A DNA stretch of 64,000 bases from Picochlorum sp. 'celeri' (Eukaryota; Chlorophyta; Trebouxiophyceae). The DNA is taken from NCBI GenBank assembly GCA_010909725.1, contig JAACMV010000015.1, forward strand, positions 620,001 through 684,000, given 5' to 3'. The position numbers and the translations under genes are program-made. Shown here piece after piece: positions 21,497 through 31,026 of the stretch (position 1 is its first letter; each line of letters begins with the position of its first letter). Below the pieces are notes generated by a model. It ran no database searches and had not been told where the DNA came from. It saw only the letters and a list, made by a program, of their open reading frames with translations.

Positions 21497-23029
21497 ATGA
21501 TGGCACGGGGAAGGCAGTCATGTCAGATCGTTGCCATTCTTGTAATTCTATCGTTGCAGGCTTGCTTTGCTGCGAAGAAGAAAGAAGATGCGACACTGGG
21601 CCTTGTCGAGTTGGATGAGACGAACTTTCTGGGGACGGTGACGGAGTTGGCCCTGGAGTACGACTGGGTTTTGATTGAATTTTATTCTCACTGGTGCCCT
21701 GCTTGTAAAGCTTTCCAACCGGATTATAAAAAGATTGCAACCCACATTTTCAATGTTATGGGTGAGGAAGAGAAGGCGTGGAAGGGAAAGCTGGATGGGA
21801 AACCTGCCACTTTGGCTGTAGGCCGGGTTGATTGTCCAGAGAACTCACGGCTATGTGATGATTTTGGGATTACTAGCTATCCTACGATGTTTCTCGATAG
21901 CCCAGTGCATTTTTCTACTAAAACGAAGGATAATATACGTGAAGTGAAGCCAAGGAGAAGAAATTTCAATGGAGTTATCTCTGCACTGGAGAAGCTACTT
22001 GATAGGGACTTGAAGGGATCTGTTTTGCCAGAGCCCAAGGACGACCAGGGGGAAGTGTCTGTTGACGGCGAGCATGTGCATCAGGAGAGTGATATCATTC
22101 TTCCAAAGACAGAGGATGATACAAAGGTTACGGTGTATCCCAAACATGCTGATAGGGGGGATATTATTGGAGCAACTGTCCTGTCTTTTGAGTATCTTGG
22201 ATCCAGTGCCCTTTTGAAAGGACCTGATGCAAGGAAGGCTCTGAGCCGATGGCTGCATTTATTAGCTAGCTCTCATCCTGTTAAAGAATGTGCTATGGGA
22301 GCAGACGCAGCCCTGGTCTCTCCGAATAAAGTGTGGGATAAATCTTCTCCGGAAATCCAAGACCTGGACATGTTTAAAAGGCTCAAAATATGTGGAGGAC
22401 TGACACGTGAGCCTTGGAATCAATGTGCTGGATCTACTTCTGAGTCGAGAGGATATACTTGTGGTCTCTGGATGCTTTTCCATTCTTTATCTGTTAGAAT
22501 GCCAGAGAAGAATGGTAGTCGATCAGGGCAGGAATGGCTGGATGTTATTAGGGGTTTTGTACAACATTTTTTTCAGTGTGGTGATTGTGCCAAACACTTT
22601 TTAGAATATGCTGGTAAATCAGATGCCAGGGATGTCTATTCTAAAAGAGATGGTGTTCTGTGGCTGTGGAGGACGCATAACCTTGTCAATGATAGGTTGT
22701 CAAGAGAGCAAGATTCTGTGGGCAAGGGAGACCCCCTCTTTCCTCACCAACAGTGGCCTTCTAAGGAGCACTGTCGCAACTGCATTGTAGACACAGACTA
22801 TTTTGAAGACAATGTCTATAAATTTCTGTTCAAATACTACAATGGGACAACTGTCACTATGGTAGATTCTACACTGTCTGCAGTTTACAAGAAGAAGGGT
22901 GCATCGACTGAAGCTGGGACCTCTTGGTCATTTGCATTCATTATCGTAGCCCTCGTGACAGCGATTGTGTACATTATGCTAGGTAGATCTTCCCAGTATT
23001 CTGTTCTCAGAAAGAAAGGTCGAAAATAA
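21497..23029 (+). CDS. Quiescin sulfhydryl oxidase (thioredoxin + Erv/ALR fusion)
   Basis: Makes disulfides in secretory-pathway proteins and passes electrons to oxygen through FAD. Single exon, 510 residues from the ATG at 21497. Order: signal peptide (IVAILVILSLQACFA), thioredoxin domain with HWCPACKAF (CxxC about 67), a helical linker, then the Erv domain with GLWMLFHSLS, FFQCGDCAKHF (redox CxxC about 360), LWLWRTHNLVNDRL and CRNC (about 425). A single membrane helix near residue 480-500 and a short basic tail finish it. This is the one-thioredoxin layout of plants and protists. Intronless, unlike many neighbours. Confidence 0.94.
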   Translation: MMARGRQSCQIVAILVILSLQACFAAKKKEDATLGLVELDETNFLGTVTELALEYDWVLIEFYSHWCPACKAFQPDYKKIATHIFNVMGEEEKAWKGKLDGKPATLAVGRVDCPENSRLCDDFGITSYPTMFLDSPVHFSTKTKDNIREVKPRRRNFNGVISALEKLLDRDLKGSVLPEPKDDQGEVSVDGEHVHQESDIILPKTEDDTKVTVYPKHADRGDIIGATVLSFEYLGSSALLKGPDARKALSRWLHLLASSHPVKECAMGADAALVSPNKVWDKSSPEIQDLDMFKRLKICGGLTREPWNQCAGSTSESRGYTCGLWMLFHSLSVRMPEKNGSRSGQEWLDVIRGFVQHFFQCGDCAKHFLEYAGKSDARDVYSKRDGVLWLWRTHNLVNDRLSREQDSVGKGDPLFPHQQWPSKEHCRNCIVDTDYFEDNVYKFLFKYYNGTTVTMVDSTLSAVYKKKGASTEAGTSWSFAFIIVALVTAIVYIMLGRSSQYSVLRKKGRK

Positions 23030-23069
23030 ATAGACATGTTCAATATTCTTTTAATAAAGGTTTTCATTC

Positions 23070-23801
23070 TCATTCTCGTCTCATGAACCAAACATGTTGC
23101 TCTCTTGTGCATGCCGCCGATGCAATATTTTTCCTTTCTACTGTTTCAAATCCAAATCTTTTGTATAAACCCTCGTTAGAAGCAGACTGGGTTTCAAGAA
23201 ACATAGAATGTCCATGGTCATCTGCAACTTTGGAAACACACCCCAGAAATGTAGCACATAAACCCTTCCCTCTGTACTCTGGAAGAATACCAAAGGCCTC
23301 AATGTACCAATATTGTTTCTCTTCCTTTCTATTTAGATTCCTGGACGTTTCTTTCATGGTATCTAAAGACTGAAATCGTTTTATGGATTGAAAGCCCCAT
23401 GAAAATACATGTGGAAAAGGGGGAGGCAACCCATGTGTTAAAAGTTTTCTAATAGCTTCTTTCCTTGTCAGTGTGGGATCACCAGGAACACTACAGCATA
23501 TGACACCAACAAGTCTACCCTCTTCATCTCTGGAGCCTAAGACCACCCCATGTTTCAAACACGTTCCACAAATGCCATTCATAATGTATTTGAGTGTCTT
23601 TCTCATTCGCTTTTCAAGGGCCTGCTCTGAAAGATTGCCAGTGCTTTCGCAAATCCAGGTAGCAATTGGATCATGAGGAGTCATAAAGGACTCTACGAGC
23701 ACGCTGACACAATCATCCTTGTCAGACCTTTGCAAAACTTCAAGTTTCTTCTTGCTTGCTTCACTTTCCAAGTCCCTCTTGTGCTGTATCAATTTCATCA
23801 T
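23070..23801 (-). CDS. GNAT-family N-acetyltransferase
   Basis: Single exon, 243 residues. The acetyl-CoA-binding signature is YIEAFGILPEYRGKGLCATFL (R/Q-x-x-G-x-G/A), followed by GHSMFLETQSASNEGLYKRFGFE, the usual motif-B region. An N-terminal helical region contains VLVESFMTPHDPIATWI. The acceptor cannot be deduced; similar proteins in algae and fungi are mostly uncharacterised. Two tandem ATGs at the start. No targeting peptide is evident. Confidence 0.8.
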   Translation of the reverse strand: MMKLIQHKRDLESEASKKKLEVLQRSDKDDCVSVLVESFMTPHDPIATWICESTGNLSEQALEKRMRKTLKYIMNGICGTCLKHGVVLGSRDEEGRLVGVICCSVPGDPTLTRKEAIRKLLTHGLPPPFPHVFSWGFQSIKRFQSLDTMKETSRNLNRKEEKQYWYIEAFGILPEYRGKGLCATFLGCVSKVADDHGHSMFLETQSASNEGLYKRFGFETVERKNIASAACTREQHVWFMRRE

Positions 23802-23902
23802 GGGAGTATCATTGAATGAACCAACACCATACCATAATATACACCATATCCATTATACTCGGGAACAATGTGCAAAGATACATGTATGTAATTGAATAGA
23901 TC

Positions 23903-23921
23903 GGCCCATCCCACATGGGCC
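23903..23921. promoter_or_regulatory. GGCCCAT...ATGGGCC palindrome midway between divergent genes
   Basis: Perfect 7-bp arms (23903-23909, 23915-23921) with a 5-nt spacer. Its centre (23912) is within a few bases of the midpoint of the 212-bp gap between the acetyltransferase and phosphoacetylglucosamine mutase starts. Each arm holds TGGGCC, the plant 'site II' motif of housekeeping promoters. Confidence 0.55.
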
Positions 23922-24013
23922 CTGCTGGATCTCCTGACCACGGGCACCTTGATTCCATCCACAGAATGCGATTCACTCGGGATATGGATCAGAAATAAAA
24001 GTTTCAAAACAGT

Positions 24014-25591
24014 ATGGATGCAAAAATCTTAGAGGCCGCGTCTAAAAGACCCAAGCCAGAATCTTTTTTCCCTAGTTATGGGACAGCTGGTTTCAGAGCA
24101 AAGGCAGACCTTTTGTCTTCAACTGTCTTCCGATGTGGCATTCTCATGGCATTGAGAGCCTTGAAAACAAACAAGACAACCGGAATATGTATTACTGCGT
24201 CGCACAATCCCGCTCCAGACAATGGTGTCAAGTTAGTTGAGCCGACCGGGGAAATGTTACTTCAGGAATATGAGAGTCTTGCGGATGAGATGGCAAGGGC
24301 AGAATCGTCTGAGAAACTATTAAAGATTGTGAAAGGAGCTATTGAATCTGAGAATATCTCTTGCGATCAAGGAAACTGTGAAGTTTTGATTGCTTTTGAC
24401 ACACGACCAAGTGGGGAGTCTCTTGCTACGGATGCTGCGTCTGGAGTCGAATGCCTTGGAATTTCATACAAATTGCTTGGCAGACTGACAACTCCTCAGT
24501 TACACTGGGCTGTAATGCGCACAAATCGGGGCATGGATCCATCAGAAGAGGCATATTATGCCTTGTTGTCCAACTCCTTTGGAGCTCTTGTTGGGAAAGG
24601 GTTTGAAAAGCAACTTCACATAGATTGCGCCAATGGTGTGGGTGCATTAAAATTAGAGAAAATGGCAGTTTTCTTGGAGAAAGTTGGGCTTCGAGTTATT
24701 TTGCATAATACTGGGGATGGTGTTTTGAATCATGAATGTGGATCAGATTACATACAGAAAGAGAAGATGCTTCCTTCTAGCATGATGGGTATGCAAATCA
24801 ACGATTTTGGCTGTGCTGTAGATGGAGATGCAGATAGGCTAGTTTACTTTTACCGGAAATCCATCGAATCAAACGACATTGTTCTCTTGGATGGGGATAA
24901 AATTGCCGCTTTGGTCGCAGGCCTGTTCAAGGATTTGGTGGGTTGTCTTCCTGAGCCTCTTTGCACATCTTCCATTGGAGTTGTACAAACAGCGTATGCT
25001 AATGGAAGTAGTACAAAGTATTTGGAAGAAAATGTCGGATGCCAAGTCACGATAACTCCTACAGGAGTGAAGCATCTGCACAAGGCGGCACACAATTTTG
25101 ATATTGGGATTTATTTTGAAGCAAACGGCCATGGCACTGTTCTTTTCAAGAATACTTTTCTGTCAGCATTACAGCAGGAAAAGGGCGAAGCTGCAAAAGA
25201 GCTTCTTGCTGTATCTAGTGTCATAAATGAGGCAGTTGGGGATGCTATCAGTGATATTTTGTTGGTGGAGGCTGCCTTGAATAAAAGAAGAATCAGGAGT
25301 CTCTCTGAATGGGCGGCTTTATACCACGACCTGCCATCTAAACAGCTTAAAGTTCAGATAAAGGATAGAAGCGTAATTAAAACGGAGGATGCAGAGCGAA
25401 GAGTGGCACACCCAAAAGAACTCCAACAAGCAATTGACGATGCAGTTGCCAAATATCCAGGAGCAAGAACGTTTGTGCGACCATCAGGGACTGAGGATGT
25501 TGTTCGGATATATACTGAAGCTCGGAACCCTTCAGATGTGGATGAATTGGCGAACATGGTCAAGAACATAGTGATACAAACTTTAAGCTAG
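24014..25591 (+). CDS. PGM3: Phosphoacetylglucosamine mutase
   Basis: Interconverts GlcNAc-6-P and GlcNAc-1-P on the way to UDP-GlcNAc. Single exon, 525 residues, the family's usual size. Catalytic phosphoserine loop CITASHNPAPDNGVK (about 60), sugar-binding and metal loop AVDGDADRLVYFY, ITPTGVKHLHKAA, the substrate loop FEANGHGT and the C-terminal phosphate-binding RPSGTEDVVRIYTEA are all present. This combination separates it from phosphoglucomutases. A TGTAA motif follows the stop at 25598. Confidence 0.95.
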   Translation: MDAKILEAASKRPKPESFFPSYGTAGFRAKADLLSSTVFRCGILMALRALKTNKTTGICITASHNPAPDNGVKLVEPTGEMLLQEYESLADEMARAESSEKLLKIVKGAIESENISCDQGNCEVLIAFDTRPSGESLATDAASGVECLGISYKLLGRLTTPQLHWAVMRTNRGMDPSEEAYYALLSNSFGALVGKGFEKQLHIDCANGVGALKLEKMAVFLEKVGLRVILHNTGDGVLNHECGSDYIQKEKMLPSSMMGMQINDFGCAVDGDADRLVYFYRKSIESNDIVLLDGDKIAALVAGLFKDLVGCLPEPLCTSSIGVVQTAYANGSSTKYLEENVGCQVTITPTGVKHLHKAAHNFDIGIYFEANGHGTVLFKNTFLSALQQEKGEAAKELLAVSSVINEAVGDAISDILLVEAALNKRRIRSLSEWAALYHDLPSKQLKVQIKDRSVIKTEDAERRVAHPKELQQAIDDAVAKYPGARTFVRPSGTEDVVRIYTEARNPSDVDELANMVKNIVIQTLS

Positions 25592-25597
25592 TAAATG

Positions 25598-25602
25598 TGT
25601 AA
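25598..25602 (+). terminator. TGTAA poly(A)-signal candidate for phosphoacetylglucosamine mutase
   Basis: TGTAA 7 nt after the stop codon, in the 75-bp convergent gap before the transketolase stop. Confidence 0.45.
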
Positions 25603-25666
25603 ATATGAATAAACTTCTGAGAGAATGCTTCTTTTACAAAATTAAGACAACCTAAATCATAGAGGC

Positions 25667-28173
25667 TTAGCAAAGCGATTTTGCAGCATCAACGACGGCA
25701 TCAACAGTGATTCCGTACTTCTCATACAAGATTGGAGCTGGGGCAGATGCACCGAAGTCATCAACTCCAATGGCAATGCCCTTCTCTCCAACATACTTCT
25801 GCCAACCGAAGGTAGATCCTGCCTCTACGGAGACCTTTGCAACTCCTGGGGTAAGGACAGAGTCCTTGTATGACTGTGGCTGCTCCTCGAAGAGCTCCCA
25901 GCATGGCATGGACACAACACGGACCTTCTTGCCCTCAGCCTCAAGCTTCTTTCCAGCCTCAACAGCCATGGAAAGCTCTGAGCCAGTTCCGATAAGAATG
26001 ATGTCTGGGTTGGCACACTCAACAACTGGGTAAGCTCCCTTCATGGTTCCATCAATGGAGGTGGTGTCCATGTTTGGCATACCCTGTCTGGAGAACACAA
26101 GAGTAGATGGTCTCTTGATTCCCTTTGGATTCTGGGCATTAGCATTCAATACAGCTGCCTTGTAAGCTCCAGCAGTCTCGTTACCATCTCCTGGGCGGAT
26201 GGTCAACATGTTTGGCATGGCACGGAAGGAAGCCAAGTGCTCAATTGGCTGATGGGTTGGTCCATCCTCTCCCAATCCAATAGAGTCGTGTGTCATGACA
26301 TAGATAACTCCAGCCTCAGACAAAGCGGACATACGCATAGCATTACGCATATAGTCACTGAAAATGAAGAAAGTGGCACAGTATGGAACAAGTCCTGGAG
26401 CATACAAGGCAAGGCCATTGCAAATAGCTCCCATGGCATGCTCACGCACTCCAAATCTGACATTGCGCTCCTCTGGAGAGTCCTTCTGGAAATCTCCGAA
26501 CATCTTCATCAAGGTCATGTTTGATGGAGCCAAATCAGCAGATCCTCCCAAGAATCCTGGGATTGCTGGGGCAAGGGCATTGAGCATGGTCTGAGAGTGA
26601 AGACGGGTAGCAAGTCCCTTGTCCTCAGAGGTGAAAGATGGAAGAGAGTCTTCCCAGTTAGCTGGGAGCTTTCCTGTGGAAATGCTCTGAACCTCTGCCC
26701 ACTCTTCTGGGTACTTCTGAGCATACTCAGCAGCCATCTTGTCCCAAGCAGCATGGGCTTCCTGTCCACGCTTGGCAAAAGCAGAGAACTCATCATATGC
26801 CTCCTGTGGAACCTCGAATTCACCATATGGCCAGTTCAAGTACTCACGAGTGGCTGCGGTCTCATCTGGTCCAAGAGGAGCTCCATGGACATCATGGGAA
26901 TCAGCCTTGTTTGGTGATCCATAACCAATCAATGTTGACACCTTGATCAAAGATGGCTTGTCAGTCACGCTCTTGGCATTCTCGATGGCAGCTCTGAGAC
27001 CATCGATATCATGGTTTCCATCAGCCACATGCTGAACGTGCCATCCCATGGCTTCATAACGGGCAGCAACATCCTCGGTGAAAGAGATGTCGGTATGACC
27101 ATCAATGGAAATGCGGTTGTCGTCGTACAAAGCAATCAACTTTCCAAGTCCCCAATGTCCGGCAAGGGAAGCAGCCTCGGAAGAAATACCTTCCATGTTG
27201 CAACCATCTCCCATGATGACATATGTGTAGTTATCAATCAAGTCCATTCCAGGCTTGTTGTAGCGAGCTGCCAAGTGCTTCTCAGCAACTGCAAGTCCAA
27301 CTGCGTTGGCAATTCCCTGTCCCAATGGCCCAGTTGTGACTTCGATTCCCTTGGTCAGGAAATTCTCTGGATGTCCTGGGGTCTTGGATCCCCACTGACG
27401 GAACTGCTTCAAGTCCTCAATTCCCATGTCGTATCCCATCAAGTGAAGGAGAGAGTAGTGAAGCATAGATCCGTGTCCAGCAGACAACACAAAACGATCA
27501 CGGCTCAACCAGGCTGTGTCCTTTGGATCGGCTGTCATGAAATCCTTGAAGAGGACATAGGACATTGGAGCACATCCCATAGGAAGTCCAGGATGTCCAG
27601 AGTTAGCCTTGTTCACACCATCAATAGAAAGGAAACGAATGGCTGCAATCAAATTCGACACTCTTAGAATGACGTTCCACAGAAATAGGAACAAAAGCGG
27701 GAGGGAAACGTGGGCCCTGTCGTCTGTCTTGGTTTTGCCTTCCTATCCCGCATCCTCCCTGATAGGGGGCGACATCAGGGTATCGCGGCAACCTCCAACA
27801 CGCACAGACGCAGTCGCCCACAAATAGTCGCTGACACACATTCCCTCATTCAAGTATGGGAAAGGATCCAGTCTTGAACAAAATCAGTGCTGACGGCATT
27901 TTCCAACGCCGTCTGTCGCTTCTCCGCCCGAGACAATAGGATAACCTTATCATGTGCGTCAGCCCTTCCGATGCCACGCATAAGCACACACGTACCATTG
28001 ATTGCCAACTCAGCGTTCTTGTCCTTGATTTCTCCAGATGCTGGAGGAGCAGCAGCAGCAGAGGCCTGCATTCGCACAGCAAATGTGCGGCGAGAGCTGC
28101 TTGCACGGCATGGCTTTGCAGAGAGCCTGTTGAATCTGAGGCTGACAGACTGTGTTGCGATTGCGAAAGACAT
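25667..28173 (-). CDS. Transketolase, plastid
   Basis: Thiamine-diphosphate enzyme of the Calvin cycle and pentose phosphate pathway. Exons 27996-28173 and 25667-27642 encode 717 residues. Exon 1 is a plastid transit peptide (Ser/Arg-rich, then [15 protein letters not shown]). Exon 2 has [20 protein letters not shown], the ThDP motif [37 protein letters not shown] and the C-terminal [11 protein letters not shown]. The join restores [13 protein letters not shown]. The intron (27643-27995, GTACGT...TTGCAG, phase 1) is 353 nt, by far the longest in the window, and is rich in hairpins. Codon use in this gene is notably more restricted (CCA, GGA, GCT, TCC dominate) than in its neighbours, as expected for a highly expressed gene. 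Confidence 0.96.
27757..27913 (-). other. Structured segment within the transketolase intron
   Basis: Inside the 353-nt intron are two strong stem-loops: CCCTGAT/ATCAGGG (27757-27763 with 27774-27780, 10-nt loop) and GACGGC/GCCGTC (27892-27897 with 27908-27913, 10-nt loop). A GGCGAC...GTTGCC pairing lies between them. The segment is more GC-rich than other introns here. It could be an intron-hosted small RNA or a splicing control element; no known RNA family was recognised. Confidence 0.4.
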
Positions 28174-28416
28174 TGTTAAGATCGTTTTGTAAATTAATTG
28201 CTTAGTGTTGCTTGCTTTAATTTATCTTCACAATCTCGAAAGGGAGATGCACGTGGCGACGATTCCCCTAGAAGGGAATCCAAGCCGGCCAATCGTGAGG
28301 AACAGGTAAGCGATAGCCCATCAAGCTCGACTATTGACCGGTCTGTAATCCGTTAGCTGACGAATACAGACTTCAGACGACATACATGGCTTAAAAAAGA
28401 AAAATATTACGGACAT
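28174..28416. other. Gap between tandem minus-strand genes (transketolase promoter, prolyl-tRNA synthetase 3' side)
   Basis: 243 bp without a gene. It holds a GATTCCC-N6-GGGAATC inverted repeat (28261-28280), about 90-105 bp upstream of the transketolase start. Confidence 0.4.
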
Positions 28417-30177
28417 TCAGTATGCCTTGGCAAAAATTGCAACTTCTGTGGCTTCTTGTCCAGTCAAGAAGCAAACTCCATTTCCCCCTGGTTGATCAAA
28501 AGGAAAGCATCGAAGAGAGGCACTCGTCTCTTCTTTTACTCTGAGTTCATCATCATCTGTTCCTGCCCAATACCCTCTAGCCCACCTGCCAGACTCGATC
28601 ACAGATTTCAATTCATCATAAGATGAGACATCGACGATGTTTTCATCACGGAATTGCAAAGCAGAAGCTAATAGAGACTCCTGTATTTCATCCAAAACCT
28701 TGGAAACATGTCCGACAAGGGCATCAGGCTCTGTTGAAACACCAAAAGTTTTCCCCTCTTTCCCCACAATATCTCTACGAGCTACAACGCAGGATCCAGA
28801 TTCTACATCGCGAGGTCCAATCTCAATGCGGATTGGTACCCCTTTAAGTTCATAATTGTTGAACTTCCATCCAGGAGTGCGGTCAAGTGCGTCATCTAAC
28901 ACTGTGCGGAACCCTGCTTTGGTAAGAGTAGAATACACGTTTCTCGTTGTTTCTAAAACAGAATCAATATCCATTCCTTTCTTTGCGATTGGTATGACGA
29001 CAATCTGGGTCGGCGCCATCTTGGGAGGAAGCCGCAATCCTTGATCATCCCCGTGAGTCATGATGATGCCTCCAACAAGCCTTGTGCTCACTCCCCAACT
29101 GCTTTGATGGACGTGCTTTCTCTCTCCATTTTCATCCAAATATTGTGTCTTGAAAGCTCGCGCGAAATTGTCACCGAGGTTGTGAGACGTGCCAGCTTGA
29201 AGGGCCCTCTTGTCCTGCATCATTGCTTCAATAGTATATGTACAGTTTGCCCCAGCAAACGACTCCCTTTTCGATTTCCTACCCGCAACCACTGGCATAG
29301 CAGCAATATCTCTTGCAAATGACTCATACACTCGGAGCATCTTGACTGTTTGTTCCTCTGCCTCTTCAGGTGTTGCATGAGCAGTGTGTCCCTCTTGCCA
29401 CAAAAATTCTAAATTTCTGATGAATGGTCGTGTGCGCATTTCCCACCTATGCACATTGGCCCACTGGTTGATCAAGAGAGGAAGATCCCTGTATGACTGA
29501 ACCCATTGACTGAACATGTGATTCACAATTGTTTCAGAAGTTGGCCTGACAGCCAATGGCTCTTCCAATTCCTTTCCACCTCCCTGAGTCACAAGAGCCA
29601 GCTCAGGAGCAAATCCCTCTACATGCTCGGCCTCTTTCTGCAAAAATGAAATAGGAATAAGCTGGGGGAAATATGCATTTTGGACTCCGATGGCCTTGAA
29701 TTCTGCATCAAGATGGGACTGAATGCTCTCCCACAATGCAAATCCTGATGGTCGAATCACCATGGTACCTCGAACTGGACCATAATCAGCCAACTGAGCC
29801 TCTCTCACAACATCTAGATACCAGCGAGAAAAGTCCTCTTCCCTCGAGGTAATCCCTCCAGAACTACCATCCTTCTTTTTACCTTGCTGCTGCTTGCTAC
29901 CTTTTTTCCCCTGTGCTTCGGCCTGAGCATGAGCTACTGTAGAACTATATTTTCTCGAAGAATCGCTCAATCTTCTATGGAATGTGCTACTATTGTCATA
30001 GTGTGCTGAGACAGCCAAAGAGAACCTGAGCCTCATACCAATTCTATGAAGCACTGATGATGTCATGTTTTTCTTCCCTGTTTGGTAAAATATATTTCTC
30101 GATTTTAATCCAAGTGATTGCTGATTTGGCACTCTCACCACATCACCAGGTACCCTGTGGCGCTGGCACTGCACCAT
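28417..30177 (-). CDS. Prolyl-tRNA synthetase, organellar
   Basis: Charges tRNA-Pro. Single exon, 586 residues from Met at 30177; Met at 30066 is an alternative start. The first 100 residues are basic, Ser-rich and low in acids, with a KKGSKQQQGKKK linker: a mitochondrial/plastid presequence. The class II core follows plant organellar ProRS closely: YGPVRGTMVIRPSGFALWE, HVEGFAPELALVTQGGGKEL, VRPTSETIVNHMF, INQWANVHRWEMRTRPF, LWQEGHTAHAT, QAGTSHNLGDNFARAF, GGIIMTHGDDQGL (motif 3 region) and RIEIGPRDVESG in the anticodon domain, ending EVAIFAKAY. It belongs to the archaeal/eukaryotic-like ProRS type. Confidence 0.95.
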   Translation of the reverse strand: MVQCQRHRVPGDVVRVPNQQSLGLKSRNIFYQTGKKNMTSSVLHRIGMRLRFSLAVSAHYDNSSTFHRRLSDSSRKYSSTVAHAQAEAQGKKGSKQQQGKKKDGSSGGITSREEDFSRWYLDVVREAQLADYGPVRGTMVIRPSGFALWESIQSHLDAEFKAIGVQNAYFPQLIPISFLQKEAEHVEGFAPELALVTQGGGKELEEPLAVRPTSETIVNHMFSQWVQSYRDLPLLINQWANVHRWEMRTRPFIRNLEFLWQEGHTAHATPEEAEEQTVKMLRVYESFARDIAAMPVVAGRKSKRESFAGANCTYTIEAMMQDKRALQAGTSHNLGDNFARAFKTQYLDENGERKHVHQSSWGVSTRLVGGIIMTHGDDQGLRLPPKMAPTQIVVIPIAKKGMDIDSVLETTRNVYSTLTKAGFRTVLDDALDRTPGWKFNNYELKGVPIRIEIGPRDVESGSCVVARRDIVGKEGKTFGVSTEPDALVGHVSKVLDEIQESLLASALQFRDENIVDVSSYDELKSVIESGRWARGYWAGTDDDELRVKEETSASLRCFPFDQPGGNGVCFLTGQEATEVAIFAKAY

Positions 30178-30525
30178 TTGTTTCTACAGGTCAATACCTG
30201 AATAACTCGATAAGATCCTGTATCCGATTTAGCCAAATGATCATTTACAATTGGAAATAAATAGAGATTGGTGATGCATTGTGTCGAGATTGCTTTGGAT
30301 GGGATTGGGCCTCGCCCATTCAATGCGGCACCCTCCAGAGTGCCGGCATGGCCCACTGGGCTCAAAATGACGGTTCATGACGGAGCCCGAAATATTCCAA
30401 AGAATAAAATCTACGATATTTTTGTTTATATTTCACACGCAAAGCGTTGATCTGGGGCATCACTTAACATTATACGAACAGTCTGATTCAAGTCAGTTTT
30501 GACCAAGTAGGGGACGCTTCAGAGG
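30178..30525. promoter_or_regulatory. Divergent promoter region, prolyl-tRNA synthetase / prefoldin 2
   Basis: 348 bp, no gene. Contains TGGGCC (30306-30311), GGCCCA (30350-30355), TGGGCT (30357-30362) and an imperfect GGCAC...GTGCC palindrome (30327-30344) between them, all in a 57-bp cluster. Confidence 0.5.
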
Positions 30526-30924
30526 ATGTTGGAGACAGAGCAACAGATAATAGAAGTATATAGAAGGCTTTTAGATGAGCGGGAGGCGATCGCGGGGATG
30601 ATTCTGGAGAGGCAAGGGGACCTAGATGAGCATGTTTTGGTTTTGAAGACCCTGCGTGGCTGCGACCGGGACAAGAAAGCGTGGCGTTTAGTAGGAGACG
30701 TTCTTGTTGAAAGAGATGTGAAATCAGTCATACCAGAGATTGAGAAGAATAGAGATAGTTTGAAGGGGGTCGTGGAGAATGCGAAGCAGCAGTTGGAAGC
30801 GAAAGCAAAGGAGATGAGAGAGTTTGAGAAGAAGTATAATATTAGAATTAAAGAGAAAGGGGAAACTCAGGGATCGGAGAAGAAGGAAGACTCGAAAGGA
30901 CAGCAGGGTGTTCTTGTGAAATAG
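30526..30924 (+). CDS. PFD2: Prefoldin subunit 2 (beta-type)
   Basis: Beta-type subunit of the prefoldin chaperone. Single exon, 132 residues. It shows the family pattern of two coiled coils around a short hairpin: ILERQGDLDEHVLVLKTLRG, then KKAWRLVGDVLVERDVKSVIP, then a long C-terminal helix ending KYNIRIKEKGE. This is typical of PFD2. The last 25 residues are a charged Gln/Lys/Glu tail. Together with subunit 5 at 3559 this makes two prefoldin subunits in one window, about 27 kb apart, which is probably chance. Confidence 0.93.
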   Translation: MLETEQQIIEVYRRLLDEREAIAGMILERQGDLDEHVLVLKTLRGCDRDKKAWRLVGDVLVERDVKSVIPEIEKNRDSLKGVVENAKQQLEAKAKEMREFEKKYNIRIKEKGETQGSEKKEDSKGQQGVLVK

Positions 30925-31026
30925 AAAACAACTGCTGCTGGTTCTTCTTCAAATCTTGTGATCTTTGTAAAGATTTATATGTATAAGCACTAATTTCGAG
31001 AAAATAATGCATCCTGTAAAGCAAAT

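Noticed and set aside
27643..27995. TPP riboswitch in the transketolase intron
   Set aside because: Suggested by the TPP-dependent enzyme, but the conserved CTGAGA element and the paired P4/P5 core are not present.
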